A stretch of 14,259 bases of DNA from Sedimenticola sp. GTDB lineage: Bacteria > Pseudomonadota > Gammaproteobacteria > Chromatiales > Chromatiaceae. The notes under the pieces were generated by a model, which was given only the letters and a program-made list of their open reading frames with translations, had not been told where the DNA came from and did not search any database. Shown here piece after piece: positions 1 to 6,039 of the stretch. Made by a program: the position numbers and the translations under genes. The first letter of the stretch is position 1; each line of letters starts with the position of its first letter. The stretch is from assembly GCA_027038775.1 (NCBI GenBank), contig JALWGP010000129.1:1-14259 (forward strand), in the 5' to 3' direction.

Positions 1-498
1 CTCCTCCAGGTAGACCCGCAGCTCCTCGGGGCGCGACTCGATGATGCGCGAGATCATCCCCTGCTCGATGATGGCATAGCTGCGCGGCCCCAGGCCGGTG
101 CCGAGAAAGAGGTCGGTGATGTCGCGGCGGCGGCACTTGACGCCGTTGAGGAAGTAGGTGGACTGGCCGTCCCGGCTCACCTGGCGGCGCACCGAGATGG
201 TGCCGTACTGGGCGTACTGGCCGCCGGCGCGGCCGTCGCTGTTGTCGAAGATGAGCTCCACGCTGGCCTGCCCCACCGGCTTGCGCGCGCTGGAGCCGTT
301 GAAGATGACGTCGGCCATGGACTCGCCGCGCAGCATCTTGGCCGAGCTCTCCCCCATCACCCAGCGCACCGCGTCGATGACGTTGGACTTGCCGCAGCCG
401 TTGGGCCCCACCACCCCCACCAGGTTGCTGGGAAAGGGGATGCTGGTGGGATCGACGAAGGACTTGAAGCCGGCCAGCTTGATTCGTTCAAGGCGCAT
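1..498 (-). CDS. smc: Chromosome segregation ATPase SMC, N-terminal part (partial)
   Basis: The 166 codons visible are the N-terminal ATPase head half of SMC, the DNA-loop-extruding condensin ATPase of the nucleoid. The protein opens [14 protein letters not shown], the standard SMC start. A Walker A motif, GPNGCGKSN, lies at residues 31-39, followed by [11 protein letters not shown] and the conserved ADVIFNG stretch near residue 62. Further on come YFLNG, the RRDI block and a Q-loop-like IEQGMI. The start is ATG at 498-496; there is no strong Shine-Dalgarno. The gene continues past the left edge into coiled coil not seen here, so the hinge and C-terminal Walker B cannot be judged. It diverges from the PEP-CTERM block. 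Identification is firm; the truncation is only the window boundary. Confidence 0.96.
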   Translation of the reverse strand, partial: MRLERIKLAGFKSFVDPTSIPFPSNLVGVVGPNGCGKSNVIDAVRWVMGESSAKMLRGESMADVIFNGSSARKPVGQASVELIFDNSDGRAGGQYAQYGTISVRRQVSRDGQSTYFLNGVKCRRRDITDLFLGTGLGPRSYAIIEQGMISRIIESRPEELRVYLEE

Positions 499-573
499 GG
501 GGCGCAAAGATACTCGCTGGCGGGGCGGCGTACAAGTTATGCAGCATTGCAGACGATACCCATTCTGAGAAGC

Positions 574-582
574 ATTATCACA
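574..582 (-). promoter_or_regulatory. Possible extended -10 promoter for smc
   Basis: On the minus strand this reads TGTGATAAT, an extended -10 (TGn plus GATAAT) about 76 bases upstream of the smc start. No good -35 is seen at 16-17 bases, as can happen with extended -10 promoters. It lies inside a 7-bp inverted repeat, ATTCTGA at 562-568 and TCAGAAT at 586-592, which could be an operator. This is consensus matching by eye only. Confidence 0.3.
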
Positions 583-847
583 ATGTCAGAATATTTTACA
601 GTTCTGAACAATGCGTGCTTTGCCGCCGGTGTTCATCCAATCATGGTCACTCGAAATCCATGTCTTCCTAATTACTGAATTTCTATAAGGAAATTCATTC
701 CGGCCTGCCTGAGGGTATGGGTCGACGGCGCTTTCTCATCGAAAAGACAGCAAATTTCCTTGCCTGTTTTTTTACAACCATCGGCGCAACAAAATAGGAA
801 ACAACAAATATCTGTTCATATTCAGCCACTTACAAAATACCTTCCAA

Positions 848-864
848 TTGGTCCGTTTATTGCC
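848..864 (+). promoter_or_regulatory. Putative sigma-54 (RpoN) -24/-12 promoter for the first PEP-CTERM operon
   Basis: The sequence TTGGTCCGTTTATTGCC matches the RpoN consensus YTGGCACG-N4-TTGCW at 10 of 13 defined positions. The invariant GG (850-851) and GC (862-863) are spaced exactly as required. Predicted transcription start is near 875, giving a leader of about 180 bases to the ATG at 1055. RpoN with PrsK/PrsR is known to control PEP-CTERM genes in some exosortase bacteria, which makes the match more credible. The prediction is inferred from sequence alone. Confidence 0.5.
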
Positions 865-1054
865 TTCCTGATCAACGAGACTGTGATGATTTGCGAGGAC
901 AGGAACTCAATTGCAAGAAGCGGGGCGCTCTATTCAATAGGCCATAACAGGCCGCCATCGACCGGATCCTCCCTTCTGCTGAATTTCGCCCCCCAAATCC
1001 TCATGGTGCTCCTCCGGGCGGATCTTTCCCTCAGCAAGACAAGGAGTGATCGAG

Positions 1055-1756
1055 ATGAAAAGCCCCTCCAGACGTGAATCCAGTGGAGCTGCGCGCAAGG
1101 CGAGGCGCGCGCTCCTCTTGACCGGCTTACTTTTCGCTGCGGCAGTGCCCCCTGCCGCTCACGCGAACCTGATCCAAAACGGCAGTTTCGAGCTTCCAGC
1201 CAGCGGCAGCACCCAGGTTGGCGTCACCCCCACCGGGTGGCAGCTTCTGGGCAATGGAAGCCGTGTCGACATCATTCGCGCGGGCTACTACGGCGCCTTT
1301 GCCTCCGACGGCGTCCAGTTCGTCGATCTGATCGGCGGTGGAATTTTCCCAAGCGGCCTCAAGCAATCCGTCGATCTGCTGGCCGGCGTCACCTATCACC
1401 TGATGTTCGATTACAACGGTGGGCGCTATGTCAACGGTACCCAGACAAGCGGCCGAATGCTCGAATACGCCCTCGGCTCCCTCGTCAGCGGGTCGATGAA
1501 CGTGGATGATCTCAATGCGTTTGCGTCCAACGGCCCTACCACACCCTGGCAGACCGAATCGGTGGTTTTCACCGCTCCTTCCAGCGGCACTTACGAGCTT
1601 GTCTTTTCGACACCAAACGGAAGACATGGCTCCCCCTACGTGGACAACGTCCGCCTGGAAGAAGTGGCCAGGGTACCGGAACCCTTTACAACCACGCTCC
1701 TGGGACTGGGAATCGCCGGCCTTGGGCTGAGGGGATTCTCCAGAAAACGGCGGTAA
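1055..1756 (+). CDS. PEP-CTERM sorting-domain protein, DUF642 / choice-of-anchor-C-like
   Basis: A 233-residue exported protein. An arginine-rich N-region precedes a hydrophobic core, with probable signal cleavage after AHA at residues 35-37. The mature part begins NLIQNGSFELP, the typical opening of DUF642 / anchor-C proteins. It continues as a beta-rich galactose-binding-like domain (FVDLIGG near residue 89, YHLMFDYNGG near 114, YVDNVRL near 195). The C-terminus is a textbook PEP-CTERM signal: VPEP at 207-210, a hydrophobic helix at 211-226 and a terminal SRKRR. Such proteins are exported by Sec and processed by an exosortase, not encoded here, often in exopolysaccharide-forming bacteria. 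I chose ATG 1055 over the in-frame GTG 1046 because AAGGAG at 1041-1046 then sits 8 bases upstream. The ligand is unknown. Confidence 0.88.
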   Translation: MKSPSRRESSGAARKARRALLLTGLLFAAAVPPAAHANLIQNGSFELPASGSTQVGVTPTGWQLLGNGSRVDIIRAGYYGAFASDGVQFVDLIGGGIFPSGLKQSVDLLAGVTYHLMFDYNGGRYVNGTQTSGRMLEYALGSLVSGSMNVDDLNAFASNGPTTPWQTESVVFTAPSSGTYELVFSTPNGRHGSPYVDNVRLEEVARVPEPFTTTLLGLGIAGLGLRGFSRKRR

Positions 1757-1776
1757 AGAAACGGAGGTATTGAGCC

Positions 1777-2592
1777 ATGAAGATGAAGAAAGCCGGAACC
1801 CTTGCCCTGGCAGCGGCGCTCTCCGCCGTGTGGGTGCCCACCACTGTACGGGCCATTCCCGTCACCGACGGACTGGTCGCCTACTACGCCTTTGACGGAA
1901 CCACGACGGACGGCTCCGGAAACGGCCATGATGCAACCGCCCATGGCGGCACGTACACCACCGGATACGATGGCACCGCCAATGGCGCCTACCTGTTCAG
2001 CGGGAGCGATTGGCTCAGCACCAGCCTGACGCTCTCTTCGTCCCAGGGAACCATGGCCGCCTGGATCAATGTCCACAAGTACGATACCGGATTCAACCGG
2101 TACAACCTCATTTTCGAGCATTGGGACAACATGCAGTTCGGCCTGGATGACTCCAGGAGCGGTGGGGCTTACGATGGGCACTACATGCTGAAACTACGCA
2201 AAACGCCGGGCGGCGGTTACAGCAACTTCAGCTTTGTCGATGGGGGATTGGCGGAATTGAATACGTGGGTGCATCTGGCCGGCACCTGGGATGGGAGCAT
2301 GATGCGCCTCTACGTTGACGGCATCGAGGTTGCGGCAACGACTGCACCCTCCCCACCGGCTGGATCCGGCCCGCTCGTCATCGGAAGGCACAGCCATAAC
2401 GGTATCAACTTCTGGAAAGGCGCAATCGACGAGGCCGCGATCTATAACCGGGCACTCACCGGGAAGGAGATTGCCTTGTTGGCCGAAACAGGTGAGCCGC
2501 CGAGCGTTCCTGAACCCGCGCCTCTGGCACTGTTTGGCTTGGTCCTTGCCGGCCTTGCCGGGTACAGGAAGATCTCTCAGATTGAGCACTGA
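1777..2592 (+). CDS. PEP-CTERM sorting-domain protein with LamG/concanavalin-A-like domain
   Basis: A 271-residue exported protein. The signal peptide is MKMKK plus a hydrophobic stretch, cleaved near residue 26 (VRA|IP). Residues 32-238 form a LamG/ConA-like jelly roll: it opens LVAYYAFDGTTTDGSGNGHD, has the core strand WVHLAGTWDGSMMRLYVDG at 164-182, and ends with the typical IDEAAIYNRALTGKEI at 217-232. A PEP-CTERM tail follows: VPEP at 244-247, a hydrophobic helix to about 262, then YRK. The last six residues (ISQIEH) run slightly past the basic cluster. GGAGG at 1763-1767 lies 9 bases before the ATG. Only 20 bases separate it from the upstream PEP-CTERM gene, so the two probably share a transcript. 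LamG domains usually bind carbohydrate or act in adhesion; the actual ligand is unknown. Confidence 0.88.
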   Translation: MKMKKAGTLALAAALSAVWVPTTVRAIPVTDGLVAYYAFDGTTTDGSGNGHDATAHGGTYTTGYDGTANGAYLFSGSDWLSTSLTLSSSQGTMAAWINVHKYDTGFNRYNLIFEHWDNMQFGLDDSRSGGAYDGHYMLKLRKTPGGGYSNFSFVDGGLAELNTWVHLAGTWDGSMMRLYVDGIEVAATTAPSPPAGSGPLVIGRHSHNGINFWKGAIDEAAIYNRALTGKEIALLAETGEPPSVPEPAPLALFGLVLAGLAGYRKISQIEH

Positions 2593-2597
2593 GAACA

Positions 2598-2631
2598 GGG
2601 TCGGGCCTTGGCCTGCACCAAGACCCGACCC
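2598..2631 (+). terminator. Terminator-like hairpin after the PEP-CTERM operon
   Basis: It begins 5 bases after the stop codon of the LamG-like gene. GGGTCGGG (2598-2605) pairs with CCCGACCC (2624-2631). After one C/A mismatch, CTTGG (2607-2611) pairs with CCAAG (2618-2622), leaving a 6-base loop. No T-run follows, so it is not a canonical intrinsic terminator. It may stop transcription weakly or protect the 3' end of the mRNA. Confidence 0.6.
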
Positions 2632-3028
2632 GTTGGCTGATGTTGCCCTGTCAATGCAGGAAACCGATGGACGGGGGGCAGATTTGTTTCGGGACTTTTG
2701 CTCCGGTTGAGGGTAGTAGCGTGGCGCAGCAGCCGACCCGGAATGGCGGTGGCGATCACTTGCTTCGAGGCACGCAACACCAGCAATTCCAGACCCGGCT
2801 CATGGAACCATGGAATCCGGGCAGCATGAAGGCGTTGTCTCGTTTCCGGACGACAGCGTGGCAACCGGGGCAAACAGTCCGAATGTCAGTGGGGAACAAC
2901 TCACAAGGTCTACAGGACAGCAATCGAAGCCGGCTCCGCAATTCTTGCTTGTCAGCATTTTTTCCACTTCCACCAGGCTTGCAAGACAACCCAATCCATA
3001 CCAGTTGATATACAAATATTTTTCTGTC
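2632..3028. other. Spacer without a convincing gene; possible decayed coding remnant
   Basis: About 400 bases between two PEP-CTERM transcription units. Several short frames are open on both strands but none has a ribosome binding site plus recognisable protein. The most protein-like is a minus-strand frame (3037 down to 2756) that encodes two CxxC pairs (CRPC, CPGC), reminiscent of a zinc ribbon. Neighbouring minus frames continue open toward 2577, as if one gene had suffered frameshifts. I could not tie it to a family, so it is recorded as a possible remnant only. The last part (about 2990-3028) becomes strongly AT-rich. Confidence 0.35.
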
Positions 3029-3045
3029 TTGGCGCAAATTATGCT
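3029..3045 (+). promoter_or_regulatory. Putative sigma-54 (RpoN) -24/-12 promoter for the third PEP-CTERM gene
   Basis: TTGGCGCAAATTATGCT matches the RpoN consensus YTGGCACG-N4-TTGCW at 10 of 13 defined positions. GG (3031-3032) and GC (3043-3044) are at the obligatory spacing. Predicted start is near 3056, giving a leader of about 60 bases to the ATG at 3118. A TACAAA stretch lies 20 bases upstream of the GG, much as at the other sigma-54-like site (19 bases). Unproven, but finding the same element before both PEP-CTERM units raises confidence. Confidence 0.55.
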
Positions 3046-3117
3046 TCTAAAAAGTTAGAGGAAGGTATTTTAGATTTTCCTCTGCATTTACACTCGAAAA
3101 CATTAGGTGAAGAAGTC

Positions 3118-3852
3118 ATGAAAAAACTTATAGTTTCAAGCATCCTATGCCTTACGACAACGCTGTCTTATGCCGACACCATTCAGATCAAGGTGGATGC
3201 GGATATCAGTATTTATGAAGCTTCTCCCGATGCCACTGGTGAAGGGGGATGGTATCTATATATCGGCAATCATTTTGCTGGTCAAGAGTATTATTCTCTT
3301 TTCAAATTCGATCTAACAGGTTTAACAAGCCAGCTAAGTCCAGGGGACGTACTTAACATCAACAGCCTGACCTTCAATAGCTATCAAAACTACAATACAA
3401 ACTATGCTACCACGGTAAATGGAAATCTTTACCTTGGCACTGATGACAACTGGACACCAGCCACAACCACCTGGAACACTTACATCTCGAAGGTAGGCTC
3501 CTTGCTTACCTCGACACCACTAACCCCAGGGAACAAATGGGTATCCTGGGATCTGACGGGAAAGCTATTACCAAGTGATTTTATTTCTGACAACCTTGTT
3601 ACGCTGGTGCTTGACTCAGATACAACAGGCTCAGCAGGCTGGTATGATTTTGCGAGCAGAGAATATTCAGATATATATAATAGCGATATCTACTACTCGT
3701 ACCTTGACATTGACTACACAATCCAGCAAGGCGGCATCACACCCGTCCCGGAACCTTCCACCATCATTCTCCTGAGCATAGGTGTCATTGGGATGGGTGG
3801 TTACGGTCGGAAATGGTTGAACACGAAGGGTCGAATGTTCCGTCTCGTGTGA
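3118..3852 (+). CDS. PEP-CTERM sorting-domain protein, DNRLRE-domain-like
   Basis: A 244-residue exported protein. The signal peptide is residues 1-19 (MKKLIVSS..., cleavage at SYA|D). The mature region is rich in Tyr, Asn, Thr and Asp. It carries the pattern of DNRLRE/CBM96-like beta domains: an early run of strands, YYSLFKFDLTGL at 58-69, INSLTF at 81-86 and TTTWN at 116-120. The tail is PEP-CTERM: VPEP at 210-213, a hydrophobic segment at about 214-229, then RK at 231-232. Unusually, 12 more residues (to FRLV) follow the basic cluster, where most such proteins stop. Base composition and codon use are clearly AT-richer than in flanking genes, suggesting acquisition from a lower-GC source. 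The start is supported by AGGTGA/GAAG just upstream. Substrate or partner unknown. Confidence 0.85.
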   Translation: MKKLIVSSILCLTTTLSYADTIQIKVDADISIYEASPDATGEGGWYLYIGNHFAGQEYYSLFKFDLTGLTSQLSPGDVLNINSLTFNSYQNYNTNYATTVNGNLYLGTDDNWTPATTTWNTYISKVGSLLTSTPLTPGNKWVSWDLTGKLLPSDFISDNLVTLVLDSDTTGSAGWYDFASREYSDIYNSDIYYSYLDIDYTIQQGGITPVPEPSTIILLSIGVIGMGGYGRKWLNTKGRMFRLV

Positions 3853-4289
3853 TTGTATTCCAAAGCGAGGAGCCATCCTTTCTTCCAGGCCAGAGAGACC
3901 CCGGGGCCCCAGGCCGCAAATGAAGCCGGGCACCTTGTTGCGGGATACCAGGACCAGGACAGAGAAGTCCTTCCACGAGTAATGAAGACAACCAGAAACC
4001 GCGTTTTTGGAAGACGCCGCTTCGAAAAATCCCAGGGAAAGGATTTTTCGAAGCGGCCATGAGGGTGGAACCTAAAGTACGCGGGTAGTTTGTCGCGTAG
4101 AACACGCAAAAAATGAACGTCTTTTTTCAAGCCTAGCTGCTGTAGATCACGAATGACACGTCCCTCTCCTGCCAGGGAGTGGTCACCCTTTGCCTTTGAT
4201 CGGGCGTGTGAATCGCATTTGCAAGGTCTCGCTGGCTTTGTCCGCAAACGTCTCAGTCATGAACACAGGATGGCACGGATATCATGCCA
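3853..4289. other. Spacer between the PEP-CTERM block and queF
   Basis: About 440 bases without a supported gene. It holds the strong 34-base-stem hairpin at 4016-4057 and, near 3900, a short self-complementary run (CCCCGGGG followed by CCCC). A minus-strand frame of 148 codons (4247 to 3801) is open but overlaps the 3' end of the PEP-CTERM gene, passes through the hairpin, and has no recognisable domain or ribosome binding site. I treat it as fortuitous or as a remnant. Confidence 0.45.
4016..4057. repeat. Perfect 17-bp inverted repeat (strong hairpin)
   Basis: GCCGCTTCGAAAAATCC at 4016-4032 is exactly reverse-complementary to 4041-4057, with an 8-base loop (4033-4040). It lies about 165 bases beyond the third PEP-CTERM gene. 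No T-tract follows on either strand, so a canonical intrinsic terminator is unlikely. It could be a repetitive extragenic palindrome, an insertion-element end, an RNA-stabilising hairpin or a protein-binding palindrome. Only one copy occurs in this window. Confidence 0.75.
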
Positions 4290-4315
4290 TTGACCAGCAT
4301 CCTCTGCGCTATAAT
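4290..4315 (+). promoter_or_regulatory. Probable sigma-70 promoter of queF
   Basis: A perfect -10 TATAAT lies at 4310-4315, with predicted start near 4322 and a leader of about 26 bases to the queF ATG at 4348. The best-looking -35, TTGACC at 4290-4295, is only 14 bases from the -10. The shifted hexamer CATTGA (4288-4293) gives 16 bases but a poorer match. The -10 is convincing and the -35 is not. No preQ1 riboswitch is recognisable in the short leader. Confidence 0.55.
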
Positions 4316-4347
4316 GCCGTGCCTGTATTTGACAAGATGAAACCGAA

Positions 4348-4737
4348 ATGCCCAGCCAGCCGAGCAAGGAACTGGAAACCTTCGACAACCCGGAGCCGGG
4401 GCGGGACTACACCATCCGCATCCGGGTGCCGGAGTTCACCTGTCTCTGTCCCAAGACCGGCCAGCCGGACTTCGCCACCCTGCACATCGAGTACGTGCCG
4501 GACCGCCTCTGCGTGGAGCTGAAGTCGCTCAAGCTCTACGTCTGGTCCTTCCGCGACGAGGGCGCCTTCCACGAGGCGGTGACCAACCGCATTCTCGACG
4601 ACCTGGTACAGGCGGTGCACCCCCGCTTCATGCGGCTGACCGCGGAGTTCAACGTGCGCGGCGGGATCTACACCACGGTGGTGGCGGAGCACCGCGCGGA
4701 GGGGTGGCAGCCTCCACTCCACGTTACCCTGCCTTGA
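4348..4737 (+). CDS. queF: NADPH-dependent 7-cyano-7-deazaguanine (preQ0) reductase, single-module type
   Basis: QueF reduces preQ0 to preQ1 with NADPH in queuosine tRNA-modification synthesis, in the cytoplasm. The 129 residues are one tunnelling-fold module, the short QueF class like that of Bacillus, not the longer fused E. coli class. The catalytic Cys and Asp sit in [11 protein letters not shown] (about residues 33-43). ELKSLKLY (57-64) is the family signature, and FRDEGAFHE (67-75) ends in the His-Glu pair that binds substrate. A TATAAT box lies 33 bases upstream. No strong Shine-Dalgarno is visible. Its 3' end overlaps the start of the following kinase, suggesting co-transcription and translational coupling. 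Confidence 0.96.
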   Translation: MPSQPSKELETFDNPEPGRDYTIRIRVPEFTCLCPKTGQPDFATLHIEYVPDRLCVELKSLKLYVWSFRDEGAFHEAVTNRILDDLVQAVHPRFMRLTAEFNVRGGIYTTVVAEHRAEGWQPPLHVTLP

Positions 4738-6029
4738 AGCCGCCCTGCTTCGTCGGCCTGGACCTGGGCACCTCGGGGTGCCGCGCCCTGGCGTGCGACG
4801 AGGCGGGAAAGATCCTGGCGCGGGAAGCCCTGCCCCTGCCCACCGGCCGGCACACACAGAACGGAGCCAGCGAGCAGGAACCGGCCACTTGGTGGCATGC
4901 GGTTGCCGGCGTGCTGAAAAGGCTCACAGCCCGGCTCGAAAGGCACCGCCCCCTGGCCCTTGCCGTGGCGGGCACTTCCTCCACCCTGCTGCTGGCCGAC
5001 GGGGCGGGCACGCCCCTCACCCCGGCCCTCATGTACGACGACCGGCGCGCAACGGAAGAGGCCACTTCCCTGGCCGGCCTGGCGCCGGCGGAGGCACCGG
5101 TACACACCCCCACCTCCAGCCTGGCCAAACTGCTCTGGCTGCTTCGGCACCATTCCTTCGCGGGGAAGGCCCACGCCCTCCACCAGGCGGAGTGGATCGC
5201 CGGCCGGCTCTGTGGACGCTTCGACACGGGGGACGAGAACAACTGTCTCAAGCTAGGCTACGACCCGGTGGCGCGGCGCTGGCCGGCGTGGATGGAGGAG
5301 CTCGGTCTGCCTGCGGACCTCCTGCCCCGGGTGGTGCCTCCCGGCACCGTGCTGGGCACGGTACAGCCCGAAACCGCCGCCGGGACCGGGTTGCCACCGG
5401 AGTGCCTGGTGGTGGCGGGCACCACGGACAGCACCGCCGCCGCCCTCGCTGCCGGCCTGGAGCAGCCGGGAGATGCACTCACCTCCCTCGGTTCCACCCT
5501 GGTCACCAAGCTTCTCTCACCGGAGCCGGTCTTCCACGCCGACAGCGGCGTCTACAGCCACCGCATCTTCGGCCACTGGCTGGCAGGCGGTGCCTCCAAC
5601 AGTGGCGGACGGGTGCTGCTGCAGTTCTTCGAGCCGGAGGAGCTGGCGGCGCTCAGCGAGCGGATCGACCCCCGTCGCCGCCTCTGCCTGGACTACTACC
5701 CGCTGCCGGCGCCGGGCGAGCGTTTTCCCATCAACGATCCCGGACTGCAACCCAGGATCCATCCGGTACCCGGGGATCCTGCCCGCTTTCTCCAGGCGCT
5801 GCTGGAGGGCATGGCCCACATCGAGGCCCTCGCCTACCGACGGCTGAACGAGCTGGGCGCGCCGCGCCCCCTGCGCGTGCTCACCAGCGGCGGCGGCGCA
5901 GAAAACCGGGCATGGACAGAGATCCGGGAGAGAATCCTGGGGGTACCGGTGGAGGCCGCGCCCCGCACCGAGACGGCCTGGGGCGCGGCAGCCATCGCGG
6001 CCCGGGGCTGGCAGGAAGGGGGCCGCTGA
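4704..6029 (+). CDS. FGGY-family carbohydrate kinase, D-ribulose kinase-like
   Basis: A 441-residue sugar kinase of the FGGY/ASKHA fold. The phosphate-1 loop is GLDLGTSG (18-25), with a conserved Asp at 20. AGTSSTLLL at 89-97 is a substrate-loop motif. [13 protein letters not shown] (239-251) carries the probable catalytic base Asp242, GGASNSGG lies at 295-302, and the adenosine motif [10 protein letters not shown] at 395-404. The short length and these motifs resemble the plant XK-1 / cyanobacterial SePSK group, shown to be D-ribulose kinases, more than glycerol or xylulose kinases; the substrate is inferred. The start is uncertain. GTG 4704 lies inside queF with GGAGG almost abutting it, whereas TTG 4734 overlaps the queF stop (TTGA) and gives a protein beginning just before [10 protein letters not shown]. 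It converges on the ATPase gene with a 10-base gap. Confidence 0.88.
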   Translation: MAASTPRYPALKPPCFVGLDLGTSGCRALACDEAGKILAREALPLPTGRHTQNGASEQEPATWWHAVAGVLKRLTARLERHRPLALAVAGTSSTLLLADGAGTPLTPALMYDDRRATEEATSLAGLAPAEAPVHTPTSSLAKLLWLLRHHSFAGKAHALHQAEWIAGRLCGRFDTGDENNCLKLGYDPVARRWPAWMEELGLPADLLPRVVPPGTVLGTVQPETAAGTGLPPECLVVAGTTDSTAAALAAGLEQPGDALTSLGSTLVTKLLSPEPVFHADSGVYSHRIFGHWLAGGASNSGGRVLLQFFEPEELAALSERIDPRRRLCLDYYPLPAPGERFPINDPGLQPRIHPVPGDPARFLQALLEGMAHIEALAYRRLNELGAPRPLRVLTSGGGAENRAWTEIRERILGVPVEAAPRTETAWGAAAIAARGWQEGGR

Positions 6030-6039
6030 CGCCCGCGCT

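Larger units (their letters stand above)
499..1054. other. Long intergenic spacer between smc and the PEP-CTERM operon
   Basis: About 550 bases separate the divergent smc and PEP-CTERM genes. The spacer is AT-richer than its surroundings. It holds a possible smc promoter near 574-582 and a sigma-54-like element at 848-864. The only forward open frame (TTG at 760 to 1077) overlaps the next gene's start, has no ribosome binding site and has no recognisable protein character, so I do not call it. No RNA gene or mobile element was recognised. Confidence 0.6.

Noticed and set aside
760..1077. Forward open frame of 105 codons upstream of the first PEP-CTERM gene
   Set aside because: It starts at TTG without a ribosome binding site, overlaps the well-supported start at 1055, contains the sigma-54-like element and shows no protein family character.
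3890..3935. CCCCGGGGCCCC self-complementary run as a terminator
   Set aside because: The palindromes have no loop space to make one clear stem, there is no T-run, and the nearby 17-bp repeat is a far stronger structure.
3801..4247. 148-codon minus-strand frame across the spacer after the third PEP-CTERM gene
   Set aside because: It runs through a perfect hairpin and into the 3' end of a real gene on the other strand, with no ribosome binding site or recognised domain. A remnant is possible but unsupported.
4271..4287. TGGCACGG...TGCC upstream of queF as a third sigma-54 promoter
   Set aside because: The -24 half is good, but the GC is two bases too far from the GG, and a perfect sigma-70 TATAAT lies just downstream.
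499..4347. CRISPR array, tRNA or intact insertion sequence in the long spacers
   Set aside because: No regularly spaced direct repeats, no cloverleaf with a T-arm and CCA, and no transposase with flanking terminal repeats could be found by eye.
4435..4475. Extra Cys two residues before the catalytic Cys of QueF (TCLCP)
   Set aside because: As far as I recall this variation is common among proteobacterial QueF proteins and does not suggest altered function.
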